Positions 8,242-17,452 of a DNA stretch of 64,000 bases are shown here, in pieces. The DNA is taken from NCBI GenBank assembly GCA_963739795.1, contig CAVUBL010000015.1:310001-374000 (forward strand), in the 5' to 3' direction. Made by a program: the position numbers and the translations under genes. Numbering within the stretch: the first letter of the stretch is position 1; every line of letters starts with the position of its first letter. This stretch comes from CAVUBL01 sp963739795. GTDB lineage: Bacteria > Acidobacteriota > Thermoanaerobaculia > Multivoradales > DATKCC01. The notes under the pieces were generated by a model. It ran no database searches. It was given only the letters and a program-made list of their open reading frames with translations, and was not told the origin of the DNA.

Positions 8242-10710
8242 TCAGCGCGGCGGCGGCGCGTCCGGAGGCGGCTGGCCCTGCGAGTCCCCGCCCGGGTCGT
8301 CGCCGCCGCCGAACACCCGGTCCAGCCAGCGGCGGATGCGCCCCCGGTGGGCGCCGCGCCCCCCCTCGTCGCCCTCGTCGCCCCAGTGCCAGAAGCCGCG
8401 GTGGAGGTGGCAGACCTCCTGGGGCACGTCCCCGTCCCGGAACACCTCGGTGATCGTCTCGGGGCAGTCGTCGGTGGCGAGCTCGCCGGTCTCGGGATCG
8501 ATCACCGCGGTGGTCAGGCCGGGGGGCATCTGGAAGGTCGAGTAGCCGCCCGGCGGGCGCACGTGGACGGTGAAGCGGGTCCACAGGGGCAGGGCCGCGC
8601 GGGCTCCGGACATGCGGGTCTTCTCGTTGTCGTCGTAGCCCACCCAGACAACGGTGGTGCGCTCGGGCGAGTAGCCGCAGAACCAGTTGTCCCGACGGCC
8701 GTTGCTGGTGCCGGTCTTGCCCGCCAGAGGGCCCTCGAGCCCCTGGGCCCGGGCCGAGGAGCCGGTGCCCCGGTCGATCACCCCCTGGAGGATCGAGGTC
8801 AGCAGGTAGACCGTCTGGGGCGAGAGAGCGCGCTCCGGCTTCGGCACCGGGAGGCCCTGGACCTCGCGGCCCTGGCGGTCGAAGACGGTGATCAGGGAGT
8901 GGACCGTGGGGCGCAGCCCGCCGTTGGCGAGGGTCGAGTAGACGGTGGACATCTCGAAAGGGGTGACCTCGAAGGCACCGAGGGCGAGGGCCGGCACGGG
9001 CTGGAGGCGCGTGGTGATCCCCAGGGCCCGGGCGGTTTCGATGATCTTGCCCAGGCCGGTCTGGAGGGCCAGGCGGGCGGTGGCCACGTTGTAGCTGTGC
9101 TCGAGCGCCGTCCGCACCGAGACCCAGCCGTGGTACTCCCGATCGTAGTTGTCCGGCGACCAGGTCTGGTTGGCCAGGCGCACGGTGAGGGGCGCGTCCT
9201 CGATGAGGGTGGCGGGGGTCGCCTCGCGCGACTCGAAGGCGGCGGCGTAGACCACCGGCTTGAAAGCGCTCCCGGCCTGCCGGTGGGCCTGGCTCACGCG
9301 GTCGAACTGGCTCTTTGCGAAGTCCCGGCCGCCGACGTAGGCCCGGATGGCGCCGTCCCGGGGATCGACGGAGACGAGGGCCGCCTGGAGGGGCCCCTTG
9401 ACCTTGTGCCCCTTCTCCCAGCCCCTCTCCAAGGCGCCCAGGCCCCAGGAGACCGCCTTCTGGGCCTGCTGCTGGTCGGGCCAGTCGAGGGTGGAGAGCA
9501 GGGAGTAGCCGCCGTCCTCGAGGTCCTTGATCCCGAATCGGCGCTCCGCCTCGTCGAGGGCGAATTCGGCGAAGTAGGGCGCGCGCCGGTGGACCACGGG
9601 CTCGGGCGCCACGCGCACCGGCTGGGCCTTGGCCTTCTCGGCGCGGGCGGCGTCGATGGCGCCGGTCTTCACCATCCGGTCGAGCACCTGGTCGCGCCGC
9701 CGCTTCGCCGCGTCCGGGTGGCGGATCGGTGAGTAGTTGGCCGGCGAGCGGATCATCCCGGCGAGGAGGGCGGACTCGGGCAGGTCGAGCTGCCGGGGGT
9801 CTTTGCCGAAGAAGGCCCGCGACGCCGCGCCCACGCCGATCAGGTTCACGCCGTTCGAGCTGCCCAGGTAGATCTCGTTCAGGTAGGCCTGGAGGATCGC
9901 CCGCTTGGAGTGGCGGAGCTCGACGAAGACCGCCAGCACGGCCTCGCGGATCTTCCGCGACAGGGTGCGCTCCTGGGTCAGGTAGAGGTTCTTGACGAGC
10001 TGCTGGGTCAGGGTGCTCCCACCCTGGCTCACCTCGCCACCGGTCAGGTCCACCCAGGCGGCCCGCGCGATGCCGCTGAGCGAGAGACCGGCGTGGCTGA
10101 AGAAGGAGTCGTCCTCGGCCGCCAGGACCGCCTCGACGAGCTCCTCGGGCACGTCGTCGACCCGCACGGGCCGGCGCTCCTTGAGGTCGGGGCCGTAGTA
10201 GGTGGCGATCAGCGGCGGGTCGAGGTAGGCGGCGGGAACCGAGCGGCCGGCGAGCTCGACGGAGTCGATCCGCCGGCCCTGGAAGTGGAGCACAAGGGCG
10301 GCGCCGCCCCCCGGCCCGCGGGGGGTCGGGAACGTGCGCTGGTAGATGGCGAGGGTGCTCCCGGTGCGGCGGTAGTGGCCGGTCGTGGGGCGCTCGCCGT
10401 CGGCGACGGGGCGGTAGCCCTCGGCGGCGAGGAGGCCGACCAGGTCCCCCACGTCCACGAGCTGCCCGGTGGCGACGATGCGCGAGCGGCCGTAGAGGCG
10501 TGACGGCTGGAGGGTCGGGACGTCTTCGAACTGGCCGGAGAGGCGCCAGTAGGGCCAGACCGCCCACAGGACGACGGCGAGGAGGACGACCGCGAGGACG
10601 GCGCCGCCGGCGAGCACGCGGTTACGGGTCACGGGCAGGCGCCACACCGCCCGGGCGCGACGCCGGATGCGGACCACGACTCGCTTGGGGGGTGGGGGAG
10701 TGGAGGTCAT
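8242..10710 (-). CDS. mrcB: Bifunctional class A penicillin-binding protein (PBP1B-like)
   Basis: About 822 residues. A short basic cytoplasmic tail leads into one membrane segment (residues ~35-55), then a UB2H-like domain (SRLYGRSRIVATGQLVDV...), a GT51 glycosyltransferase domain (AEDDSFFSHAG with the catalytic Glu, GGSTLTQQLVKNLYL, YLNEIYLGSSNGVNLIGVGAA) and a transpeptidase domain with SAFKP (nucleophile Ser), SYN and KTGTS. All catalytic motifs are intact. It polymerises and cross-links peptidoglycan at the outer face of the inner membrane. The UB2H domain suggests regulation by an outer-membrane lipoprotein of LpoB type, not seen here. The start MTSTPPPP (10710) is preferred over the upstream in-frame codon at 10770, which adds a non-conserved leader. 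The C-terminus is Pro/Gly-rich. Confidence 0.92.
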   Translation of the reverse strand: MTSTPPPPKRVVVRIRRRARAVWRLPVTRNRVLAGGAVLAVVLLAVVLWAVWPYWRLSGQFEDVPTLQPSRLYGRSRIVATGQLVDVGDLVGLLAAEGYRPVADGERPTTGHYRRTGSTLAIYQRTFPTPRGPGGGAALVLHFQGRRIDSVELAGRSVPAAYLDPPLIATYYGPDLKERRPVRVDDVPEELVEAVLAAEDDSFFSHAGLSLSGIARAAWVDLTGGEVSQGGSTLTQQLVKNLYLTQERTLSRKIREAVLAVFVELRHSKRAILQAYLNEIYLGSSNGVNLIGVGAASRAFFGKDPRQLDLPESALLAGMIRSPANYSPIRHPDAAKRRRDQVLDRMVKTGAIDAARAEKAKAQPVRVAPEPVVHRRAPYFAEFALDEAERRFGIKDLEDGGYSLLSTLDWPDQQQAQKAVSWGLGALERGWEKGHKVKGPLQAALVSVDPRDGAIRAYVGGRDFAKSQFDRVSQAHRQAGSAFKPVVYAAAFESREATPATLIEDAPLTVRLANQTWSPDNYDREYHGWVSVRTALEHSYNVATARLALQTGLGKIIETARALGITTRLQPVPALALGAFEVTPFEMSTVYSTLANGGLRPTVHSLITVFDRQGREVQGLPVPKPERALSPQTVYLLTSILQGVIDRGTGSSARAQGLEGPLAGKTGTSNGRRDNWFCGYSPERTTVVWVGYDDNEKTRMSGARAALPLWTRFTVHVRPPGGYSTFQMPPGLTTAVIDPETGELATDDCPETITEVFRDGDVPQEVCHLHRGFWHWGDEGDEGGRGAHRGRIRRWLDRVFGGGDDPGGDSQGQPPPDAPPPR

Positions 10711-10838
10711 CGACTCGCCGAGCGGGGTCCGCGGACCGCAAGAACCGCTCCACGGCCCCGCACCGGCCACAGACTACCCGAGCGGCCCGCGCCCTGCCAA
10801 ACCGGCAGCCCGGGGATCGAGGAGGTCTGCGCGCCCCG

Positions 10839-12053
10839 CTACGGGCCGCGGGGCTCGAGCCCCCGGGAGACGGCGAAGGCGAGGAAGCGGGTGCGCTGGA
10901 GGAGGGGGTCGAAGTTGTCGTCCGAGACCACGACGAGGATCCGCCGGCCGTCCGGAAGGCGGGGTCCGAGGGCCATGCCCTCGTAGTTCGCGGGGGGCAC
11001 GCCCCCATCTGCCAAGTCCGCGAAGTCGGCGACGAGCTCCTTCGAGGCGGTCCGGATCTTCCGGTGGGAGAGATGGTCCAGGTACGAGACGTCGGTGGCC
11101 CCGTCGAGGGAGAACCGGTAGAGGCGCACGCTCGGCCCGGCCCCGAGCACGTACTGGCGCTCGAGGGCGAGGAAGGTGCGGTCGGAGAGGGCCAGCAGGT
11201 CGGAGAGGCCGTTCATCCGAAGCCGATGGATCGAGGGCGAGGTCGTCGACACCGGCTCGACCCGGTAGGCGTACTCCCGCGGACCACCCCCGGCGAGGGG
11301 CCAGAGGAGGATTCGCGACAGGCTCGGCACGCCCACGTCGGCCGCCGGGCCGTCGGTGGTGAGGGCGTTCTCGAGGGCACCGACCAGGTAGCGCTGGTCC
11401 GGAGTGACGGCGAGGCTCTCGAAGGCGAGGTTGTCGCGCACGCCGTGGCGGCCGTCGCCGTCCGGCGTGTAGCGCGGGGGCAAGGGGAAGCGCCGCGCCT
11501 CGCTGCCGTCGGCCCGGAGCGCCGCGACGAAGGGGGCGACGCCGTCGTCGGCGACGCCTTCGGAGGCGAAGTAGAAGGTCCCCCGGGCGTCGCGGGCGAA
11601 GCCCTCCGGATCGATCGTCCGGCGCAGGTAGGGGCGGCGGTCCCGGTCGCTCAGGAAGGTCACCCCGGAGACGGTGACGTCGCCGTCGGAGAGGCGACCG
11701 TCCGAGAGGTCGATCCGCAGCCGGTAGAACCGGGCCGGGGCGTGCTCGGCGCGGTCGTCCGACAGGGCGTAGAAGCTGCCGTCGTCACCGTCCCACACGA
11801 GGCCCGAGAGGCCCCCGACGAGGGTCCCCCCGAAGGTCGTCCCGCGGGGCAGGGTCGCCACGCCGAGCCACTGGAGAGCTGGGTCCCCGGAGCGGGCCGG
11901 GACCGTGGCCTCCCGCGGGGCCGGAACCGGCGGCGAGCCCGCGGCGCACGCGATGGCGAGGATCGCCAGGGCGGCGAGCCGGAGCCTCGGAACGCGCCGC
12001 GGGCGCGTGTTCGGCCTCGGCGGCCGGGCGGTCTGGCAGGGCGATGGGCTCAC
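10839..12053 (-). CDS. Esterase-like/phytase-like beta-propeller lipoprotein
   Basis: About 404 residues. The GTG at 12053 opens a sequence with a basic stretch, a hydrophobic core and a lipobox (LAILAIAC), so it is probably a lipoprotein. The body matches the 'esterase-like activity of phytase' family: FGGTLVGGLSGLVWDGDDGSFYALSDDR near the start, DPEGFARDARGTFYFASEG, ENLAF/NLAFESLAVTPDQRYLVGALE and the closing PPANYEGMALGPRLPDGRRILVVVSDDNF. Family members are secreted or periplasmic, probably metal-binding, phosphoesterase-like proteins; the substrate is not known. No clear Shine-Dalgarno precedes the GTG, and the frame is open upstream to 12263, so the start is the least certain part. Confidence 0.75.
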   Translation of the reverse strand: MSPSPCQTARPPRPNTRPRRVPRLRLAALAILAIACAAGSPPVPAPREATVPARSGDPALQWLGVATLPRGTTFGGTLVGGLSGLVWDGDDGSFYALSDDRAEHAPARFYRLRIDLSDGRLSDGDVTVSGVTFLSDRDRRPYLRRTIDPEGFARDARGTFYFASEGVADDGVAPFVAALRADGSEARRFPLPPRYTPDGDGRHGVRDNLAFESLAVTPDQRYLVGALENALTTDGPAADVGVPSLSRILLWPLAGGGPREYAYRVEPVSTTSPSIHRLRMNGLSDLLALSDRTFLALERQYVLGAGPSVRLYRFSLDGATDVSYLDHLSHRKIRTASKELVADFADLADGGVPPANYEGMALGPRLPDGRRILVVVSDDNFDPLLQRTRFLAFAVSRGLEPRGP

Positions 12054-12217
12054 GGCCACGGAGGCTAGCAGTCTGAGCGAGATGGGGCGCGGCCGCGGGG
12101 CGCGCCGGCGACCTACCTTCCAGGGTGTGGCAGGGCGTCCCGGCACGGTGCGACACTGGAGAGCACGGAATCGCTCCCGGATGCTCAACCTCCCCTGCCG
12201 ACCCCAGGAGGTGTGCC

Positions 12218-12433
12218 ATGTCGAACGGCGAGTCCGAGCCCCGCACCGAGCCCACCGACTCAACGCCCGAGGTGATCCCCGACGAGCCGCCGGAGCCCAT
12301 GCCGGAGCCCGCGTCCTTCGAGGAGGAAGAGGCGATCCAGGAAGCGATGGAGACCGTCGAGGCAGTTCAGGACATCGTGGCGGGGGCCAACCTGCCCCCC
12401 GGGTTCCCCACGCCGGGCGACCTCCGGAAGTGA
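12218..12433 (+). CDS. Small acidic hypothetical protein (71 aa)
   Basis: A 71-residue reading frame, MSNGESEPRTEPTDSTPE onwards, is preceded by CAGGAGGTGTGCC, one of the strongest ribosome-binding sites in the window. The protein is rich in Glu, Pro and Asp, with a predicted helix EEEEAIQEAMETVEAVQDI in the middle and PPGFPTPGDLRK at the end. There is no signal peptide, membrane segment or recognisable domain. It lies alone between two minus-strand genes (phytase-like and radical SAM), so it needs its own promoter. Composition and ribosome-binding site support a real gene; the function is unknown. Confidence 0.6.
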   Translation: MSNGESEPRTEPTDSTPEVIPDEPPEPMPEPASFEEEEAIQEAMETVEAVQDIVAGANLPPGFPTPGDLRK

Positions 12434-12446
12434 CGCCCCCTCCCCG

Positions 12447-12465
12447 CTGCCGCGCAGACTCCTAG
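12447..12465. repeat. Solitary end of the 279-bp MITE-like element
   Basis: CTGCCGCGCAGACTCCTAG is identical to the right terminal repeat of the elements at 42284-42562 and 50692-50970, but nothing else of the element is present. The CTAG supplies the TAG stop codon (minus strand, 12462-12464) of the radical SAM gene. It may be the scar of an old insertion or a target for one. Confidence 0.65.
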
Positions 12466-14813
12466 CCGAGGGCGAAGGAGCGGTCGAACGCCTCCTCGGC
12501 ACGGCCGCGGTCGCCGACCAGGGCGACGCCGAGCTCCACCAGGCGCTCGCGCAGGCGGCCTCGATCCTCCTCGAGGCGGAAGCAGAGGATCTCGGGGAGT
12601 TGTGCTGCGGGGCTCGCCGGCCCGGCGGCCAGGACCTGGACCGGCCCGTCGAGACCGTCGAGACCGTCGAGACCGTCGAGATCATCGAGCTCGGCGAGAT
12701 CTGCGGGCAGCGGCAGGACCAGCGTGTTGATCCGGTGGGCGAGCTCCCCCAGGTAGCCGAGGAGCCCGTCGGGCCTGGCTCCCTCGCTCTCGGCGTCCCC
12801 CTCGGCGTCCAGTCGCAGCCGCTCCAGCCGCTCGTGCCCCAGCTCGGCGAGCTGCTCCGCCGTGGTCGTGACCTTGACGCCCAGCTCGCGGAAGAAGCTC
12901 TCCAGGGACCTCCGCACCCGCCCGTTCTCGAGCACCGGGGCGACCGTCAGCTTCCGCTCGGCGCCTCCCTCGGCCCGACCCGCGACCGAGGCATACCCCG
13001 CGAAGCTCAGGGCGCTCCGCCACGAGCCGTCGGAGAACCGCCGGCGGAAGGTGGGCACCCAGCTCGCGAGGAGCCCGAGCCCCGGCACCTCGTGCACGCA
13101 CGCCTGGATCGCCTCCTCGATCCGGGTGCGGTCCGGCAGCAGGGTGCGCCGGAACTCCGGCCGCAGGCGCCCGAACCGACGGCGGAGGCTTCGCCGGGCC
13201 CGCACGGCGTGGCGGGAGAGCGCCTCGCGGGAGCCGCCGGGTGAGGCCGCGCTGGCGGCGGCCAGCGCCTCGATCCGCTCGTAGCCGGCGAGGGCCGCCT
13301 CCTTGAAGTCGTGGGCGGCCAGGGTCTGGATCGTGAAGCGCTGGAAGTGGAAGCCCTTGATCGCCAACCGGACCGCGTGGGAGAAGAGCCGCGGCCTGCG
13401 CAGGAGAGTGCGCGCCAGGAGCTTGAAGTAGGCGGGGCCCTGCCGCGAGAAGAGCTGGAAGCGGAGCGAACGCACGAAGGCCACGAGCTCGTCCCGGCCG
13501 GCCTTGCGCCGCGTCCGCGGCGGGGCGCCGTAGCGGGAGAGAAAGCCCCAGCAGCGCTCGAAGTAGCTCTTCAGCCCGGGATCGTAGAGGGCCGCCAGGA
13601 CCTTCCGGTAGCCGGCGACCAGGACCTCCGGGGCCAGCTCGGGGCGGAAGTTGAGGGTGATCTCCACGTTGTTGCCGCTGGACTCGCCGAGCAGGCGTCC
13701 CTCGCGCTCGAGGCGGGCGTAGAGGTCGGTACCGCGCAGGGCGGTGAGCAGGCCGACCATGGCCATGGGGATCGCCGCCTCCTGGATGAAGGCGACCTGG
13801 GCGTCGAACACCTCCGGCCCGTCGCCGTCCAGGCCGAGGATGAAGCCGGCGCTCACCTCGATACCCTTCTCCTGGATCGCCCGCACGGCCTGGAGCAGGA
13901 AGCTGTCGTTGCCGCGCTCGGTGTTCTGGACCTTGTGGGTCTGCTCGAGCGCGGTGGGGTTCGGGCTCTCGATGCCCAGGAACACCATGGTGAAGCCCGC
14001 GTCGACCATGGCGTCCATGAGGGGCTCGAGCTTGGCCAGGTTGACGCTCGCCTCGGTGTAGAGGTCGAAGGGATGGCCGCGCTCGCGTTGCCACTCGGCG
14101 ACGGCGGGCAGCAGGCGCAGCGCCTCGCGCTTGTTGCCGATGAAGTTGTCGTCCACGAGGAAGACCGCGCCCCGCCAGCCGAGCTCGTAGAGGCGGTCGA
14201 GCTCGGCGACCAGTTGCTCGTTGGACTTGGTCCGCGGAACCCGGCCGAAGAGCTTGGTGATGTCGCAGAACTCGCAGTTGAACGGGCAGCCGCGGGAGAA
14301 CTGCACCGCCATCGACGAGTAGGCGCCGAGGTCGAGCAGCTCGAAGCGCGGGACCGGAGCCAGGGTGACCGGCGGCCGCTCTCCCGCTTCGTAGAGGCGC
14401 TCGGCCCGTCCCGCCTCCCAGTCGGCGAGGAAGCGCGGGAAGATCTCCTCGACCTCACCCAGCAGGTAGTGGTCGGCGCCCACGATCTCGGAGGAGAACG
14501 CCGTCGGGTGCGGCCCGCCGACCACCAACGGCTTGCACCGCTGGTTGCACCGGCCGATGACGTCGCGCAGGGACCGGCGCTGGATGACCATGGTCGAGGT
14601 CAGGACCAGGTCCGCCCAATCCAGGTCCTCGTCGGTCAGCTCGGTGACGTTCATGTCCACCAAGCGGAGGTCGTACCCGGCGGGGAACATCGCCGCCACC
14701 GTCAGCAGGCCCAGCGGCGGCATCGCCGAGCGCTTGCCGATGAGCTCAAGGGCGTACTGGAATCCCCAATAGGAAGGGGGGAACTCGGGGTAGACGAGGA
14801 GGGCGTTGCACAT
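12462..14813 (-). CDS. B12-binding radical SAM protein with DUF4070-like region and long C-terminal extension
   Basis: 783 residues. The N-terminal ~140 residues form a cobalamin-binding Rossmann domain (PPLGLLTVAAMFP, VVGGPHPTAFSSEI). The radical SAM core follows with SRGCPFNCEFCDITKLFGR, whose CxxxCxxC cysteines bind the 4Fe-4S cluster, then FLVDDNFIGNK and MVFLGIESPNPTALEQTHKVQN. The region after this matches the DUF4070 type of B12 radical SAM enzymes, the group that includes hopanoid methylases. The last ~300 residues have no recognised domain and contain a Leu-Asp-Gly repeat encoded by a 9-bp tandem repeat (about 12648-12683). Role: probably radical methylation of an unactivated carbon; the substrate is unknown. 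The stop codon lies in the CTAG of a repeat end. Confidence 0.85.
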   Translation of the reverse strand: MCNALLVYPEFPPSYWGFQYALELIGKRSAMPPLGLLTVAAMFPAGYDLRLVDMNVTELTDEDLDWADLVLTSTMVIQRRSLRDVIGRCNQRCKPLVVGGPHPTAFSSEIVGADHYLLGEVEEIFPRFLADWEAGRAERLYEAGERPPVTLAPVPRFELLDLGAYSSMAVQFSRGCPFNCEFCDITKLFGRVPRTKSNEQLVAELDRLYELGWRGAVFLVDDNFIGNKREALRLLPAVAEWQRERGHPFDLYTEASVNLAKLEPLMDAMVDAGFTMVFLGIESPNPTALEQTHKVQNTERGNDSFLLQAVRAIQEKGIEVSAGFILGLDGDGPEVFDAQVAFIQEAAIPMAMVGLLTALRGTDLYARLEREGRLLGESSGNNVEITLNFRPELAPEVLVAGYRKVLAALYDPGLKSYFERCWGFLSRYGAPPRTRRKAGRDELVAFVRSLRFQLFSRQGPAYFKLLARTLLRRPRLFSHAVRLAIKGFHFQRFTIQTLAAHDFKEAALAGYERIEALAAASAASPGGSREALSRHAVRARRSLRRRFGRLRPEFRRTLLPDRTRIEEAIQACVHEVPGLGLLASWVPTFRRRFSDGSWRSALSFAGYASVAGRAEGGAERKLTVAPVLENGRVRRSLESFFRELGVKVTTTAEQLAELGHERLERLRLDAEGDAESEGARPDGLLGYLGELAHRINTLVLPLPADLAELDDLDGLDGLDGLDGPVQVLAAGPASPAAQLPEILCFRLEEDRGRLRERLVELGVALVGDRGRAEEAFDRSFALG

Positions 14814-14949
14814 CGCGGAGCGCTCCGGGAGAGGCCTCGACCGTCCCGCGACCCGGGCTGGGGGCGGAACGGAGAGGGGTCCGTCAGCAGCTTAGCGTCG
14901 CCGGGCGCCGGCGCGGTCATGCCCCGGTCAGGTCTCGGTCAGGGCTCCG

Positions 14950-16161
14950 TCAAGAGCCCGGGCGGCCCGCGCCCGCCGGCTCGATGAGCTTCACCGGGCC
15001 GGGGCGGCCGAAGTACCAGCTCGCCAGCGTCTCGGCGAAGGTGTGGCCGTCGATCGTGACGCCGCGGAAGCGCTCCCCCGAGAGGGCCGTGTGCCCGCCG
15101 ACCGACGGGCTGAAGGCGGCCGGAACCCGCTCGAGCCCCTCGCGGACGAGGCGGCCGTAGTTCCTCACCCAGGCGCGCTCGGCGTCCGAAGTGGGCCGGC
15201 CCGTGACCCCGAAGGTGCCCAGGTACAGCCGATCGCGCTGGTCGGCGTAGACGAAGGTCGGTGTGGTGAGGTAGGGGTAGACGAACGACTCGAGGAGGCA
15301 CTTGGCGGGCTGCTTCGGGTTGGCCGCGACGCATGAGGCGTCGGGCTCGGCGTTGTAGTAGGTGAGGCCCTGGGACGCGTCCGGCCGCACGTCGAGCGTC
15401 CCCGGACCGTAGGGCTCCACGTCCGGCACCCAGCCGCTGTCGGCGACCGCCTTGACCTGGGCCCACGGGAGGCGCGCGGCGATGCGATCGACGTTGTTCT
15501 GCACGCCGAGAGCGCCCGCCGAGCTGCCGGCGACGAGGACGTCGGTCGCCTCGCGCAGGGTGGGCGATCCGACGACCGAGTCGTCCATGAGGTCCTCGAT
15601 CACCGCATCGACGACGCGGTGGCCCCGGAACTCGAGCTTGCGCCCGCCCAGCGTGCGCTCGGCGTCGCCCGCCCAGGCGTCCGAGCTGCAGTAGTGCACC
15701 AGGACGCGATTGAAACCGGCGAAGTCCGGGTTCTCACTCGTATCGCCGGAGAGCAAGCCCCGCAGGGCCAGCCGCATCGGAGCCCCGGAGCTGGTCATGA
15801 GCTTGTGCTTCTCGCTCCACCGGCTCGTGCACGCCGCGTCGGTCACGCACCCACCGCCGCCCTGGAAGAACACGATCCACTTGTGGCGATCAGCACCCCC
15901 GCCCGGCTGGAAGTAGAAGATCGCCGGCGAGCCGTCGTTGCACACGGCCTGGCGCTTGCGGGCGTCCCGCACCTCGTGCTTGACGCCGAGGTCGGACGAG
16001 GAGCGCGCGCTCTCGCGTCGTCTATGGCCACGCCTCCGCCCGCGCTGCATCGAGGCGATCGCCCGCGGCGGAGCGCCGCACAGGCAGAGAGCGAGGCTCA
16101 GCAGACAGGCGAGAACCACGAAGGGCTGTAGAGCTGGGGTACCGGCGCCGTGACTTCGCAT
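14950..16161 (-). CDS. Pectin acetylesterase-family (PAE/Notum-like) secreted hydrolase
   Basis: About 403 residues with an N-terminal signal peptide (FVVLACLLSLALCLCGAPPRA). The alpha/beta-hydrolase core is recognised from KWIVFFQGGGGCVTDAACTSRW, VLVHYCSSDAWAGD and the nucleophile elbow VLVAGSSAGALGVQNNVD (Ser in GSSAG), with TIDGHTFAETLASWYFG near the end as candidate for the catalytic histidine. Plant and animal relatives remove O-acetyl or O-acyl groups from polysaccharides or lipids; the bacterial substrate is not known. ATG 16161 follows GGAGGGTGATGCG, which overlaps the stop region of the DUF4185 gene, indicating translational coupling and one operon. Confidence 0.82.
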   Translation of the reverse strand: MRSHGAGTPALQPFVVLACLLSLALCLCGAPPRAIASMQRGRRRGHRRRESARSSSDLGVKHEVRDARKRQAVCNDGSPAIFYFQPGGGADRHKWIVFFQGGGGCVTDAACTSRWSEKHKLMTSSGAPMRLALRGLLSGDTSENPDFAGFNRVLVHYCSSDAWAGDAERTLGGRKLEFRGHRVVDAVIEDLMDDSVVGSPTLREATDVLVAGSSAGALGVQNNVDRIAARLPWAQVKAVADSGWVPDVEPYGPGTLDVRPDASQGLTYYNAEPDASCVAANPKQPAKCLLESFVYPYLTTPTFVYADQRDRLYLGTFGVTGRPTSDAERAWVRNYGRLVREGLERVPAAFSPSVGGHTALSGERFRGVTIDGHTFAETLASWYFGRPGPVKLIEPAGAGRPGS

Positions 16162-16165
16162 CGCA

Positions 16166-17380
16166 TCACCCTCCGGAGGTGTCGACTTCAAACTGGGAGC
16201 GCATGAGGACGACCACGTAGGGATTCCACGTCGAGAGGACGTAGTAGAGGGAAAGAGTGTCGCCGTCGAGGCGCGTGAACCGCTCGATCGCGTACGGGGC
16301 GTAGGCGCCGCCCGCCACGCCCTCGGGGTTCGCCTTGCCTCGCCCGATCACCGGCCCCGCCAGCCCGTCGTCGCGGCCCTTCCGGTGGATGAAGCCGCTG
16401 CCGTCCCGCGCCACTTTGAAGATGATCTGGAGGTCGCTCCACGGCCCCCAGGGAGTCGCCGAGTAGCGGAAGACGACGCCCCGCGGATCGCGGCTGTCGT
16501 AGGTCATGAGCCAGAGGTGAAGCGCCGGCGCCCAGGTGACCGAGAGGTCGCCGATCGTCGGGTGCTCGACGATCGGAGCCGCCTCCGATTCGCGCTCGCT
16601 CCAGGTGGGCCGGCTGCCTTTGAGGCCGGCGAAGTAACGCGTCCCCTCCCCGCTCTCGAATGTCGCCGCCGGCACGACGGAGAGATAGGCGTTACTCGAG
16701 CGGTAGACCCCGGAGCTCCAGATCAGGACGTAGGGCCCGCCCGGCGGCAGCCCCGCAATCGGTCCCATTTGCTCGTGCATCGACATCTTGATAACCCGGC
16801 CCGCGGGCAACCGCGAGATCGTGCGAAGCACTTTGAACGCGCCCGTGCCGAGATCGAGCTCCGTCAGGACCGACCGGTCCGTCGCCGCTCCGCGCGTGTG
16901 GCCGGTCTTGACGACGACGAACAGGTGGCCGCCGAGGCTGATGCCCGAGACCGGCACGTCGAAGCCCTTCATCTCGATGCCCGGCGGCGCCACCCTCAGG
17001 TACCGGCCGTCGTGCTCGGTCAGAAAGTCAAGGTGGAGGCCATGCTCCGGGTCGGTCGCGTCGCTCGTGCCGATGACGTCGCCCCCGTCCCGGCCCACCG
17101 TGTCGCCGAAGAGAAAGTAGAGCCGGCCGTCGTGCTCGAAGGAGTAGCCGAGGTCGGTGCCCTCGATGCCGTAACGCGAGAGGCTCCGCGTGGCCGTCGG
17201 GGCCTTGCGCTCCTTGTCATAGTCGCCGACGAGCTGCTCGAGCTTGGCCGTCGAGCCGGGCACGTAAGTCAGGCGTACCGGCGGCGCCGCTGCGAGAGGA
17301 AGCGAGAGGGCGGCCGCGGCGGCGACGAGCAGCAGGCTGCGAGTCAATGCCCCGGCACTTGGCCGCATCGCGAGTCTCAT
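16166..17380 (-). CDS. DUF4185 domain secreted protein
   Basis: About 404 residues. The start at 17380 follows GGAGAAAAA and opens a signal peptide ending near LPLAAAPPV. The body is a five-bladed-propeller-like DUF4185 domain, seen in GIEGTDLGYSFEHDGRLYFLFGDTVG, WAPALHLWLMTYDS and GGAYAPYAIERFTRLDGDTLSLYYVLSTWNPYVVVLMRS. This domain resembles glycoside-hydrolase-type propellers that handle polysaccharides; no enzymatic role is proven. It forms a two-gene operon with the PAE-family esterase downstream (5 bp between stop and start), which suggests that both act on the same acetylated carbohydrate outside the cell. It is divergent from arsR. Confidence 0.78.
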   Translation of the reverse strand: MRLAMRPSAGALTRSLLLVAAAAALSLPLAAAPPVRLTYVPGSTAKLEQLVGDYDKERKAPTATRSLSRYGIEGTDLGYSFEHDGRLYFLFGDTVGRDGGDVIGTSDATDPEHGLHLDFLTEHDGRYLRVAPPGIEMKGFDVPVSGISLGGHLFVVVKTGHTRGAATDRSVLTELDLGTGAFKVLRTISRLPAGRVIKMSMHEQMGPIAGLPPGGPYVLIWSSGVYRSSNAYLSVVPAATFESGEGTRYFAGLKGSRPTWSERESEAAPIVEHPTIGDLSVTWAPALHLWLMTYDSRDPRGVVFRYSATPWGPWSDLQIIFKVARDGSGFIHRKGRDDGLAGPVIGRGKANPEGVAGGAYAPYAIERFTRLDGDTLSLYYVLSTWNPYVVVLMRSQFEVDTSGG

Positions 17381-17452
17381 TTTTTCTCCGGGCTGGACGG
17401 GCTGGAACGGAGGAAGTCTATCGCATCGTCTTTCAGGTGCGCTCCCTCCATC

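Noticed and set aside
12641..12690. CRISPR-like short repeats
   Set aside because: The 9-bp units are contiguous, without spacers, and lie within a coding region.
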